A DNA stretch of 50,594 bases from Bhargavaea beijingensis. Its GTDB lineage: Bacteria; Bacillota; Bacilli; Bacillales_A; Planococcaceae. The notes under the pieces are model-generated. The model ran no database searches and was not told the DNA's origin. It worked only from the letters and a program-made list of their open reading frames with translations. How positions within the stretch are numbered: position 1 is the first letter of the stretch; every line of letters starts with the position of its first letter. Location: positions 1-50,594 of the forward strand of contig NZ_FNAR01000019.1 of NCBI RefSeq assembly GCF_900101985.1, in the 5' to 3' direction. The translations under genes and the position numbers were made by a program. This document shows, one piece after another, positions 20,085-27,976 of this stretch.

Positions 20085-20726
20085 TCAAGAATTTGTAACC
20101 GAACCGATAAACTGATCAAACCGTTTCCGGTCGTCCAGCCGCCTGTTGCATTCCATGCTGTCCGTGCAAATATAATTGCCGCGCTTCGTGTACGTCTCGC
20201 CTCCGGCATGACGGGTCTCGGTCAGAAACATCCCGGTCTCATCGATTCCGCTGCAAATCGAACAGACCCCTTTTTTGCCGGAGGGGCGGAATTGTCCGTA
20301 AAGGCCGGTTAATCCGCCATCCTCTTCAAAAACGATATATTTCCGGTTCGTGCCCGGGTCATTCCAGCCAAGGTATGTCAGTTCTTTACGGACGGCCTCT
20401 GCAAACTTCGGCATCCGCAAATTTTTCACTTTCGGGAACAGCTTCTTTACCTCCTGGTCTGTCACTTCTGCCATCGGACTCACAAACGAGAGCAGTCGTT
20501 CTTTAAATCGGTCGAAATCTTCGCGTTCCCTGATGGTTCCGATTGTCCGGATCACATCCGACAATTCAACGGGCAGATTTGCCGCGGACTGTTCTGCCCG
20601 CTCAATCGCCATCTGACTGACCGCGGCAAGCACATCCTCATCATTGGCATGCATATGGCCATTCATCACGTTCCGGGCCTGCCTGAGAATAAAATGATAC
20701 TCGGAGCTGGTGATGGATTCCTGCAT
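20085..20726 (-). CDS. FusB/FusC-family elongation factor G-binding protein
   Basis: The 213-residue protein has the two-part FusB layout: an N-terminal helical bundle (about 1-85) and a C-terminal treble-clef zinc finger with CSICSG and, about 35 residues later, CTDSMECNRR. FusB-type proteins bind EF-G and free it from the ribosome, which in staphylococci gives fusidic acid resistance. Chromosomal relatives in Bacillales may act in translation recovery. ATG 20726 follows GGGGGTG. It is first in an operon with bdhA, an odd pairing. Confidence 0.85.
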   Translation of the reverse strand: MQESITSSEYHFILRQARNVMNGHMHANDEDVLAAVSQMAIERAEQSAANLPVELSDVIRTIGTIREREDFDRFKERLLSFVSPMAEVTDQEVKKLFPKVKNLRMPKFAEAVRKELTYLGWNDPGTNRKYIVFEEDGGLTGLYGQFRPSGKKGVCSICSGIDETGMFLTETRHAGGETYTKRGNYICTDSMECNRRLDDRKRFDQFIGSVTNS

Positions 20727-20867
20727 GAAAAGACACCCCCTTCTAAATAAAAGTGTACACATTTCACATCATTTTGTCCGTTCAGATCATGGTGTAACCG
20801 CCAATGAATTGAATATTCAGATAAGAAAACGATGATTAGTTGGCGAATAGTGATACGGAAGCAGCGC

Positions 20868-20925
20868 TTGAAGTATGGACACGCAATTTGAAAAATGTGA
20901 CCGCCATTTGCACTATAGACGCCTT
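20868..20925. repeat. degenerate 20-bp tandem repeat, three copies
   Basis: Three consecutive 20-base units begin TTG at 20868, 20888 and 20908. The first two agree at 14 of 20 positions and the third is weaker. They lie between the fusB-like promoter region and the terminator at 20926. Read on the minus strand, a unit contains GGCGGTCAC, close to the TGCGGTCGC core of the repeats at 34.9 and 39.9 kb. The remaining 20727-20867 shows only GTGTACAC (20751-20758) and no gene. Confidence 0.45.
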
Positions 20926-20963
20926 AAAAAACCGTCACCCGGAGTTCCGGTGTGACGGTTTTT
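20926..20963. terminator. terminator of the M28 aminopeptidase gene
   Basis: A long stem built on ACCGTCAC/GTGACGGT with an inner CGG/CCG pair is flanked by five A residues and five T residues, after the stop at 20977. Confidence 0.85.
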
Positions 20964-20976
20964 AGGATGAGCTGGC

Positions 20977-22377
20977 TTAGCGGATGGATTGTTCGTAGAA
21001 TGCCTCTTTCGGTACTGGTGTTTCCTCGCGCTTCTTGTTTTTTGGGTGCTGGTTATCGAAGCGGGCGCGGTCGTATACGGCTGCAGCGACGATTTCGGCA
21101 ACATCCAGCAGCTTTTCCTTGCTGATTTTGTCTAGTGTGTCCTGCGGCGTATGGTACCACGGCTCAAGCGGACTGTGGATAAAGAGCGCTGCCGGGATGC
21201 CTGCCTGGTGGAAAGGCACATGGTCACTTGAACCGCTTCTTCCGAGAGTTGTCGGCTCACCGTTCAGTTTCTTGCTTGACTTGTGTGTCAGCTCCGTTAC
21301 AAGGTTGGGTTCGCCGTCCACGGAAGCGACCATCAGGTCACCTGCGTCGCGGCTTCCGACCATATCCAGGTTGAAGTTTGCGATGATTTGGTCCTTTTCT
21401 TCTTCAGAAAGCTCGTTGACATAATGATGGGAACCGATCAGGCCCAGTTCTTCCGCCCCAAACGAAGCAAAACGGATTTCCGTGTCGGATGGCAGGTCCT
21501 TCATCACACGTGCTAGTTCCAGTGTCACCGAGGTACCGGAGGCATTGTCATTGGCGCCCGGCGCACCGGGGACGGAATCCATATGGGAGCCGATGACAAT
21601 CACTTCGCCCGTATCCTTCTTTTTGCTGGTCGGATGCTTCGTGGCGATTACGTTGTGGGAAACGTGCTCACCGGTTTTCGCTCCTTCTACAACTATCCGG
21701 GCCTCTGAACCGGCGTTTGCTTTCACATGCTTCAGAAGTGCCTGGCCCTGTTCATGCGAAAGTGAAACGGCCGGGATTAAGCGGTCGTCGTGGCCTCCCA
21801 GCGTACCATTCAGTGCACCCGGGCCACTGTTATAGATAATGACTCCCGCGGCTCCCGCCTCAGAAGCATTGACGATTTTGTCCGCGAAGCTGAATTCTCC
21901 TCGCTGAACAACCGCAATTTTCCCTTTTGCGTCGACGCGTTCGAAATCTGCCGGCGAGCCGATACCTGCATCAACGAGGCCTGCCGTTACATCACCGGAA
22001 ACTCCATAAGTGAAATTACCCGGATTAAGTCCCTGATCAAAGCCGGGGACATTCAAGTCAATACGGGTAGGTTCCGTATAGCCGGTGTATGTGAACGGCT
22101 GAACTTCCACATCATATCCGTAAGACTCGAACTCCTCCCTGAGGTAATCCACCGCCCTGTTTTCAACATCTGTTCCCGCCACTCGGGGCTCTTCGGAAAG
22201 TGTCGCGATGTGATTGTAGATCCGGTCCACATCAATTTTCCGGATCGCCTTTTGATCAAACTGATCAAGCGCTTCCTGATACCCTGCTTCGATCGGCTTG
22301 GCAATGACCGCTGTGGGAATCGAAGCTCCGACTGCCAGCATTGCCGTGAGTGTAAGTGCGATTGTCTTCTTTTTCAT
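20977..22377 (-). CDS. secreted M28-family aminopeptidase with PA domain (YwaD-like)
   Basis: The 466-residue precursor has a signal peptide (MKKKTIALTLTAMLAVGAS..., cut near AKP at about 27), a PA insert (about 125-230) and an M28 domain. The two-zinc site residues are visible: His in GSHMDSVPG, Asp in NDNASG, the Glu pair in GAEELG, Asp in FNLDMVGS, and His in PWYHTPQDT. It would remove N-terminal residues from peptides outside the cell. The length and domain order match Bacillus YwaD. It stands alone with its own terminator. No clear promoter was seen in 22378-22560. Confidence 0.92.
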   Translation of the reverse strand: MKKKTIALTLTAMLAVGASIPTAVIAKPIEAGYQEALDQFDQKAIRKIDVDRIYNHIATLSEEPRVAGTDVENRAVDYLREEFESYGYDVEVQPFTYTGYTEPTRIDLNVPGFDQGLNPGNFTYGVSGDVTAGLVDAGIGSPADFERVDAKGKIAVVQRGEFSFADKIVNASEAGAAGVIIYNSGPGALNGTLGGHDDRLIPAVSLSHEQGQALLKHVKANAGSEARIVVEGAKTGEHVSHNVIATKHPTSKKKDTGEVIVIGSHMDSVPGAPGANDNASGTSVTLELARVMKDLPSDTEIRFASFGAEELGLIGSHHYVNELSEEEKDQIIANFNLDMVGSRDAGDLMVASVDGEPNLVTELTHKSSKKLNGEPTTLGRSGSSDHVPFHQAGIPAALFIHSPLEPWYHTPQDTLDKISKEKLLDVAEIVAAAVYDRARFDNQHPKNKKREETPVPKEAFYEQSIR

Positions 22378-22560
22378 TCATTGGCCTCCTTCAACTCATA
22401 ATTCAGACAGTTCTATCATAGCAAGCACACCTCCCCTTGAAATCAGAATAAAGTGCTGGTTCAATCGGCTCGGATTCCAACTGCGTTCACTTTTCTCATA
22501 GATCGAATGAACCAGAAGGAATGACTTTAAAAGCTTGGTGAAAAAATATGGACAGAAGGG

Positions 22561-22589
22561 TTGCGTCTCTTTTCCTGAGGTGCTATAAT
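22561..22589 (+). promoter_or_regulatory. tRNA-Ser promoter
   Basis: TTGCGT (22561-22566) and a perfect TATAAT (22584-22589) are 17 bases apart, about 20 bases before the tRNA. Confidence 0.75.
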
Positions 22590-22609
22590 TTCTTTTGTCA
22601 TCAAAACAT

Positions 22610-22697
22610 GGAGATGTACCCAAGAGGCTGAAGGGGACTGACTCGAAATCAGTTAGGGCGTTCACGCGCCGCGGGGGTTCAAATCCTCTCATCTCCG
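22610..22697 (+). tRNA. tRNA-Ser (anticodon CGA)
   Basis: The 88-base gene folds as a class II tRNA. The acceptor stem GGAGATG pairs with CATCTCC (22690-22696), the anticodon loop CTCGAAA lies within ACTGA/TCAGT, and there is a long variable arm and a GGTTCAAATCC T-loop. CGA reads UCG. CCA is not encoded. A terminator follows. Confidence 0.96.
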
Positions 22698-22703
22698 CTA
22701 GCG

Positions 22704-22740
22704 GCACCGGCTTTCCAAATTGGAAGGCCGGTGCTTTTTT
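22704..22740 (+). terminator. tRNA-Ser terminator
   Basis: A 13-bp stem (22704-22716 with 22722-22734, one G-T pair) is followed by six T residues. Confidence 0.9.
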
Positions 22741-22801
22741 GTATAGTCTGATTCGGATTCCACACCCTATACTGATCAATATTTTTAGGGAGTGGTATCA
22801 T

Positions 22802-23503
22802 TTGGACGGCCTAAACGAATACTTCGTCACCATTCTGCGCTCGCTGTTCGCATTCTTCGCTCTTCTCCTCCTTACCCGTGTGATGGGTAAAAAACAGATG
22901 AGCCAGCTGACTTATTTTAATTACATCGCGGGCATCACGATCGGTTCAATCACGGCCGATTTGGCAGTCAAACCGATCGGGAATGATACCGTCCATGACT
23001 TGATCGCTTTATTTGTCTGGGGCGGTGCGGTCATCCTTCTGGGAATTGCCGGTCTGAAGTCCAAAAAAACACGGCTTTTTATTGATGGTGAGCCTTCCAT
23101 TCTGATCCGTAAAGGCATCGTACAGGAGGAGGTGCTGTCGCAGCTCAGGCTGAACATGGATGACCTGAGCATGCTGCTGCGGAGGGAACAAGCATTTTCC
23201 GTATCCGGCGTGGATTATGCCATTCTCGAGCCGAACGGCCAGCTCAGTGTCATGATGAAGCCCGGACAACTTCCGGTTACAAAAGGGGATTTACAGATTC
23301 CTTCAAAGACCCAAAGGAACCTTCCGACAACCGTCGTGCTGGATGGTCAGATTGCCAGCCATGAGATGAACGAGCTCGGCTTATCACCTGATTGGCTCAT
23401 AAGTGAACTGAGAAAGCAAAACATCACCTCCGTTTCGGATGTGTTTTATGCAGAATATCTGCCGGACGGGACATTAGCCATCCAAAAGAAAAAGGAGCGC
23501 TGA
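22802..23503 (+). CDS. DUF421 membrane protein (YetF/YrbG family)
   Basis: The 233-residue protein has three N-terminal membrane segments (about 10-85, including LLLTRVMGKKQMSQLTYFNY, a family hallmark) and a cytoplasmic DUF421 domain with DGEPSILIRKG and LRREQAFSVSGVDYAILEPNG. I chose the TTG at 22802 because GGGAGTGG lies about seven bases upstream and no ATG is available. Longer in-frame readings run through the tRNA gene. Family members occur in spore-formers and their molecular role is unclear. Confidence 0.88.
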   Translation: MDGLNEYFVTILRSLFAFFALLLLTRVMGKKQMSQLTYFNYIAGITIGSITADLAVKPIGNDTVHDLIALFVWGGAVILLGIAGLKSKKTRLFIDGEPSILIRKGIVQEEVLSQLRLNMDDLSMLLRREQAFSVSGVDYAILEPNGQLSVMMKPGQLPVTKGDLQIPSKTQRNLPTTVVLDGQIASHEMNELGLSPDWLISELRKQNITSVSDVFYAEYLPDGTLAIQKKKER

Positions 23504-23515
23504 TTTCGCTCCTTT
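23491..23515. terminator. hairpin overlapping the DUF421 stop codon
   Basis: Perfect 9-bp arms 23491-23499 and 23507-23515 surround the TGA. It has a T-run only on the minus strand, so it may serve as a back-up stop for nhaC as well as for the DUF421 gene. Confidence 0.55.
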
Positions 23516-23595
23516 CAGACGACCCTATCATCCTTTTCATGCCCCACCTTCCGATATCTTCTTTGGCATGCTGGAGAACCGGTTCATAAAAGCGG

Positions 23596-23624
23596 CAAAA
23601 AAGAAGCCCCTCGCTGAGGCTTCT
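23596..23624 (-). terminator. nhaC terminator
   Basis: A 7-bp stem (23602-23608 with 23618-23624) is followed on the minus strand by TTTTTTG, directly after the nhaC stop. Confidence 0.8.
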
Positions 23625-23633
23625 CTTTCTAAT

Positions 23634-25103
23634 TTATACATGCTGAAGTTCCGATCTCACTTCGGCCGGCTCTTGCTTGCCTCCGGTACCGCCGCCTCCC
23701 TCGTCGATCTTCGCGATAGTAAAGCCGGTAAACGCGTAGATGATGGAGATAATCGGGCAAAGGAGGTTCACCAGGGCGTAAGGGCCATATTCAACGACAC
23801 CGACTCCGAGTGTGCCGAAGATAAATACGCCGCACGTATTCCATGGGATAAAGACCGATGTGAGTGTTCCCCCGTCTTCAAGAGCACGCGAAAGGTTTTT
23901 CGAAGCGAGTCCCATCTTCCGGTAGGTATTCGCGAACATCCGGGAAGGAACCACGATCGAGATGTACTGCTCGGCGCAAGTCGCATTCGTGATGAAAGCG
24001 GCACCGATCGTGGAAGCGATAAGCGAGCCAGTGTTCCGGACGAGTTTCATCACCTGGTTCATGATGGACTTGAGCATGCCCGAGTACTCCAGGATTCCGC
24101 CGAATGTCATCGCGACGATGGTCATGCTGACCGTATACATCATTGATTCCAGCCCGCCCCCATTAAACAGGTCATCGACCAGTGCATTGCCGGTTTCAAT
24201 TGCGTAACCTTCCTGCAATGCGGTCAGGGCTGCCGTAACCGTGTCTCCCTGCACGAACAGCTGTGAGAGAAATCCGAGCACCGCACCGACGACAAGCGCC
24301 GGAATGGCCGGGACCTTCATCGCCACCATTCCAATGACCAGAACAGGGATGAGCAGGAGCCAAGGCGAGATCAGAAAGCTTTCCTGCATGACCGAGGCGG
24401 TCGTGGCAATTGTTTCAGCATCGATGTTCCCGCTTACATTTTGGCCGAGGAATGCATACACCCCAAGAGCAATGACAAGTGCCGGGATCGTGGTCCACAA
24501 CATGTGCTTGATATGGTCAAACAGGTCCGTATTCGTGAGACCCGATGCCAGGTTGGTCGTATCCGAAAGCGGAGACAGCTTGTCGCCGAAATAAGCCCCC
24601 GAAATGACCGCCCCTGCCACCATCCCCGGGGAAATTCCCATGGCCATCCCGATGCCCATCCCCGCCACGCCGATTGTCCCCATCGTGGACCAGGAACTTC
24701 CGATCGCGATGGAAGCAATGGCGCAAATCAGGCAGATGGCGACCAGGAAATACGAAGGATTGAGAAGTTGAAGCCCAAAATAAATCATGGAAGCGACAAT
24801 ACCGCCGCCCATCCAAGAACCGATAATCAGCCCGACAAGGATGATGATGACCACCGCCGGAAGTGCCAGACGAATCCCTTTGTACATCATTTCCTCGATT
24901 TCCTTCCACTTAAATCCGCCTTTCAGCGCGACAAGCGCCGCTGTTGCCGTTCCGACGATCAATGGAATGTGCGGTCCCTGTTCAAGGGCGACAACGGTGT
25001 AAAGCATAACACCAATCATGACGATTAAAGGAAGCAGAGCCCAGAAAATGCCGAAGTCCCGTTGCTTGCTGTCGCGATCTTGCTGATGATCATTTGAATT
25101 CAT
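23634..25103 (-). CDS. nhaC: Na+/H+ antiporter NhaC
   Basis: The 489-residue membrane protein has about 12 helices and NhaC-family sequences GSSWSTMGTIGVAGMGIG (near 135-152) and ISGAYFGDKLSPLSDTTNLA (near 170-190). It would expel Na+ in exchange for protons and help pH and salt tolerance. GGGGG lies about ten bases before the ATG. A cre-like sequence (TGAAAGCGCTGTAT, 25130-25143) lies 27 bases upstream. It matches the core but not the last two positions, so catabolite control is only a possibility. Confidence 0.93.
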   Translation of the reverse strand: MNSNDHQQDRDSKQRDFGIFWALLPLIVMIGVMLYTVVALEQGPHIPLIVGTATAALVALKGGFKWKEIEEMMYKGIRLALPAVVIIILVGLIIGSWMGGGIVASMIYFGLQLLNPSYFLVAICLICAIASIAIGSSWSTMGTIGVAGMGIGMAMGISPGMVAGAVISGAYFGDKLSPLSDTTNLASGLTNTDLFDHIKHMLWTTIPALVIALGVYAFLGQNVSGNIDAETIATTASVMQESFLISPWLLLIPVLVIGMVAMKVPAIPALVVGAVLGFLSQLFVQGDTVTAALTALQEGYAIETGNALVDDLFNGGGLESMMYTVSMTIVAMTFGGILEYSGMLKSIMNQVMKLVRNTGSLIASTIGAAFITNATCAEQYISIVVPSRMFANTYRKMGLASKNLSRALEDGGTLTSVFIPWNTCGVFIFGTLGVGVVEYGPYALVNLLCPIISIIYAFTGFTIAKIDEGGGGTGGKQEPAEVRSELQHV

Positions 25104-25270
25104 CGGTCTGAACCCCCTCAGAAAAAATATGAAAGCGCTGTATCGATCATAGTCGAAAGATTTTTAATGGTAAAGGCAAAATTCATGGCAAAATGTCAGG
25201 AAATTTTGCATCATCGGAGTATTCGTCATCTCATCCGCATTCTTTCCATGCACATTTTAAATTTCCCCTT

Positions 25271-25297
25271 TTGTCTGACTGACGTTTCGTGTATAAT
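25271..25297 (+). promoter_or_regulatory. tRNA-Arg promoter
   Basis: TATAAT at 25292-25297 is preceded by TTGTCT at 25271-25276. The 15-base spacing is short. It lies about 23 bases ahead of the tRNA. Confidence 0.6.
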
Positions 25298-25319
25298 AAA
25301 TAACGTCGTTATCTCTCAT

Positions 25320-25393
25320 GTCCTGGTAGCTCAGCAGGATAGAGCAACAGCCTCCTAAGCTGTAGGTCGGGAGTTCGAATCTCCCCTGGGACG
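25320..25393 (+). tRNA. tRNA-Arg (anticodon CCT)
   Basis: The 74-base gene has acceptor stem GTCCTGG/CTGGGAC with two wobble pairs, a D-arm AGCTCAGCAGGATAGAGC, anticodon loop CTCCTAA within ACAGC/GCTGT, and T-arm GGGAGTTCGAATCTCCC. CCU reads AGG. CCA is not encoded. Confidence 0.96.
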
Positions 25394-25403
25394 CTATTAA
25401 AAA

Positions 25404-25433
25404 GCGCCGATCCTCAAGGATCGGCGCCTTTTC
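25404..25433 (+). terminator. tRNA-Arg terminator
   Basis: A perfect 10-bp stem (25404-25413 with 25418-25427) is followed by CTTTTCT. Confidence 0.85.
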
Positions 25434-25448
25434 TATATGGTCAGCTGG

Positions 25449-25622
25449 TCAGGAAACGTGTTGATCGAACTTCTGATACCTGTTCAGCAAGTTATCCAGT
25501 ATCTGGCTGCATTCGACGGTTTTCGGATGAGTGAGCCCGAACTGTCGCGCTTTCCAGTACATGATTTTTCTTCTGCAGTAAATCCGATTTTTCAAAATCT
25601 TCTTCGACACATCCATGTTCAT
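25449..25622 (-). CDS. Spo0E-like aspartyl-phosphate phosphatase
   Basis: The 57-residue protein carries the Spo0E-family pattern: an N-terminal helix with IYCRRKIMYWKARQFGL, then a turn and the SQxLD signature (CSQILDNLLNRYQ). Such proteins dephosphorylate Spo0A~P or other response regulators. GGAGG lies four bases before ATG 25622 and ten before a second ATG at 25616, so the true start may be either. It is a single gene downstream of the tRNA-Arg terminator, on the opposite strand. Its presence suggests a Spo0A phosphorelay. Confidence 0.8.
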   Translation of the reverse strand: MNMDVSKKILKNRIYCRRKIMYWKARQFGLTHPKTVECSQILDNLLNRYQKFDQHVS

Positions 25623-25776
25623 TTTGCCTCCATGTTTTGTATGATTATGATGGTTTAAAGCAGCCTGTTCATCATACAACGCGTATAATGCAATGTTTGT
25701 CGAAAAACAGCAGGATTGTGAAATTCAATAAATGTTCACAATTGCACAGTCTAAATTTCCATTATTCCGGCAAAAC

Positions 25777-25817
25777 AGCAAAGCCGAAACAGGTTATACA
25801 CCTGTTTCGGCTTTGCT
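25777..25817. terminator. 18-bp perfect terminator stem after the YhcN/YlaJ gene
   Basis: Arms 25777-25794 and 25800-25817 pair perfectly around a TATAC loop, 15 bases after the lipoprotein stop. The rest of 25623-25776 shows no gene. Confidence 0.8.
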
Positions 25818-25831
25818 TCATTCTTCATTAT

Positions 25832-26371
25832 TCACTTTGCATCAGGGAAGGTTCTTCTTATCAGATCGCTGAATTCATCAAAGAACCCTTCCACAGGGTC
25901 GCCCTGTTCGATTCTCTTCCCATAATCCTTGAACTGCTTTGTGAAGTCCGGGTCAGCGGAGACATACACTTTTTCCGTGTCCGGCTTAGCTGCCTTCACT
26001 TCGTCGCTGATTTTCGTTTTCAGCTCATCGGTTTCATCGGTTCCCTCAGCAAGATCGACTGCCACATACGCATTGTTTGCTGACAACAGGACGGTTGCGC
26101 CTTCGACGCCTTTCACGGTGGCGACGCGGTCAGCTATTTCACGATCATGCTCTAGGTTGTTTGCATTCCCATCCCCTACATTATTGCCGTTTTGATCATC
26201 CATTGCGCCGTTATCCGGATTGCTGCCGTTTTGGTTCTTGTTCGTGTCCATTCCGACATCGTTTTCCTCGTGTCCATTTGACGTCGTGGATGGATCCTCA
26301 TTATTCCCGCCGCAGGCAGCAAGGCCGAGCAAGAGAGTGAGGGATGCAAGACCCATTAAAAACTTGTTCAT
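25832..26371 (-). CDS. YhcN/YlaJ family lipoprotein
   Basis: The 179-residue precursor has a lipoprotein signal with lipobox LAAC (Cys20), a low-complexity Asn/Asp/Gly-rich linker (about 22-72) and a C-terminal YhcN/YlaJ domain with ADRVATVKGVEGATVLLSANNAYVAVDL. In Bacillus these lipoproteins are found in the spore membrane or cortex region and affect germination or outgrowth. It is a single gene with its own strong terminator. Confidence 0.85.
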   Translation of the reverse strand: MNKFLMGLASLTLLLGLAACGGNNEDPSTTSNGHEENDVGMDTNKNQNGSNPDNGAMDDQNGNNVGDGNANNLEHDREIADRVATVKGVEGATVLLSANNAYVAVDLAEGTDETDELKTKISDEVKAAKPDTEKVYVSADPDFTKQFKDYGKRIEQGDPVEGFFDEFSDLIRRTFPDAK

Positions 26372-26458
26372 GTAATTCCTCCTTTCCTTTTTTCCTATGA
26401 TGGCTTTTTGCTCCCCGATTATGTAAAGAATTTTACTTTCCTTTTGAACCGCTTCAAA

Positions 26459-26472
26459 TGAAAGCGTTTTTA
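26459..26472. promoter_or_regulatory. cre-like site upstream of glcD
   Basis: TGAAAGCGTTTTTA matches the CcpA-binding consensus at all but one conserved position (C to T at position 13). It sits 25 bases upstream of the glcD -35 box, between the divergent lipoprotein and glcD genes. Confidence 0.45.
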
Positions 26473-26496
26473 ATAGTAGATACTTTTTAAATTGCC

Positions 26497-26524
26497 TTGA
26501 AAATCAAAAATGTCCATGTATAAT
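26497..26524 (+). promoter_or_regulatory. glcD promoter
   Basis: TTGAAA (26497-26502), a 16-base spacer and a perfect TATAAT (26519-26524). Confidence 0.65.
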
Positions 26525-26577
26525 TTTCTGTATTATTCATCATCGGCAAGTTGCACCAGGAAAAGGAGAGGGTCGTG

Positions 26578-27975
26578 TTGGCTGTACAATCAACGGAACT
26601 GATTTTGGATGAATTAAAAAAACTGCTCGGTGAGGAGCGTGCGACTTCGAACGATACCGTCCGCGATCTGCACGGGAGAGATGAATCCTACCATGCCGTC
26701 CGGCCGGCGGACATTGTCGTTTTCCCCGAAACGACCGATGAAGTGAGTGCAATCGTCAAAACGGCCGCCAAGCACAAAGTACCGATCGTCCCCTTTGGCC
26801 TCGGCTCCAGCCTCGAAGGCCATGTGATCCCCTATAACGGAGGAATCACAATCGACTTTTCATTGATGAACAAGATATTGGAAATCCGTGAAGATGATTT
26901 TCTTGTACGGGTGCAGCCGGGAGTCACAAGAACCCAACTAAATAAGGAACTGAAAAAACGGGGCCTTTTCTTTTCCGTCGATCCGGGTGCCGACGCTACA
27001 CTCGGCGGCATGGCAGCCACGAATGCCAGCGGCACGACAACGGTGAAATACGGAGTCATGCGGGACCAAGTGCGTGATCTTGAAGTGGTTCTTGCAGACG
27101 GATCCGTCATCCATACCGGGAGCCTAGCGGCCAAATCTGCGTCCGGTCTTCACCTGAACGGCCTGTTCGTCGGTTCTGAAGGGACACTCGGCTGTTTTAC
27201 CGAGCTCACCCTCCGCGTATATGGGATTCCCGAGCAAATCGCCGCGGCCAGAGCCTCTTTCCCGACAATCGATGACGCCGTCACCGCAGTTGTCTCGATC
27301 CAGCAGGCCGGTGTGCCGATCTCCCGTGTGGAATTGGTGGACGAGCCGTCGATGCAGCAGGTCAACCGCCATGCCGGGACCGATTACCCGGTGAAGCCGA
27401 CTTTGTTCCTCGAGTTCAGCGGCAACGTGGCCGGACTCCGTCAGGACATCGAGTTTACAAAAGAAATCGTCTCTGACCTCGGTTGCGACAACCTGGAATT
27501 CGAGATGGATCAGGAAGGCATGAACCGGCTGTGGGAAGCAAGGCATCATCTTGCCTACTCCTACATCCACAGCAATCCGGGACGCAAAATGATGGTCACC
27601 GACGTCTGTGTTCCGATTTCCGAACTTGCCGGAGCGGTGCACCACGCACGGGAAACAGTGGACAGGATGGGGCTGATCGGCGGTATCACCGGCCATGTGG
27701 GCGATGGCAACTTCCACATCATCCTCATGATCGATATGAACAATCCGGAGGAAGTAAAGAAATCCGAACAGTTAAACGAAGCAATCGTCAGTTATGCTTT
27801 GGACCGGAACGGAACCTGCACCGGTGAACACGGCGTCGGCGTCGGAAAGCTGAAATACCAGGCCCGTGAACACGGTGCTGCTTTGGCGGTCATGGAAACG
27901 ATCAAGCGGGCGCTCGATCCGGATCATCTGATGAATCCGGGCAAGCTGTTCAGCCCATCAAAGGAGGATGCCTGA
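26578..27975 (+). CDS. glcD: FAD-binding 2-hydroxyacid oxidase (glycolate oxidase GlcD / D-lactate dehydrogenase type)
   Basis: The 465-residue protein has the PP-loop FAD domain (VPIVPFGLGSSLEGH, about 67-81; GADATLGGMAATNASGT) and the C-terminal cap with GHVGDGNFH and a final GEHGVGVGK block. It oxidises glycolate or D-lactate, passing electrons to the membrane chain. There is no ATG at the start. TTG 26578 lies nine bases after GGAG, and a GTG three bases earlier is an alternative. No GlcE/GlcF partner is present. The gene runs straight into a BASS-family transporter gene, suggesting uptake and oxidation of the same acid. Confidence 0.88.
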   Translation: MAVQSTELILDELKKLLGEERATSNDTVRDLHGRDESYHAVRPADIVVFPETTDEVSAIVKTAAKHKVPIVPFGLGSSLEGHVIPYNGGITIDFSLMNKILEIREDDFLVRVQPGVTRTQLNKELKKRGLFFSVDPGADATLGGMAATNASGTTTVKYGVMRDQVRDLEVVLADGSVIHTGSLAAKSASGLHLNGLFVGSEGTLGCFTELTLRVYGIPEQIAAARASFPTIDDAVTAVVSIQQAGVPISRVELVDEPSMQQVNRHAGTDYPVKPTLFLEFSGNVAGLRQDIEFTKEIVSDLGCDNLEFEMDQEGMNRLWEARHHLAYSYIHSNPGRKMMVTDVCVPISELAGAVHHARETVDRMGLIGGITGHVGDGNFHIILMIDMNNPEEVKKSEQLNEAIVSYALDRNGTCTGEHGVGVGKLKYQAREHGAALAVMETIKRALDPDHLMNPGKLFSPSKEDA

Positions 27976-27976
27976 C

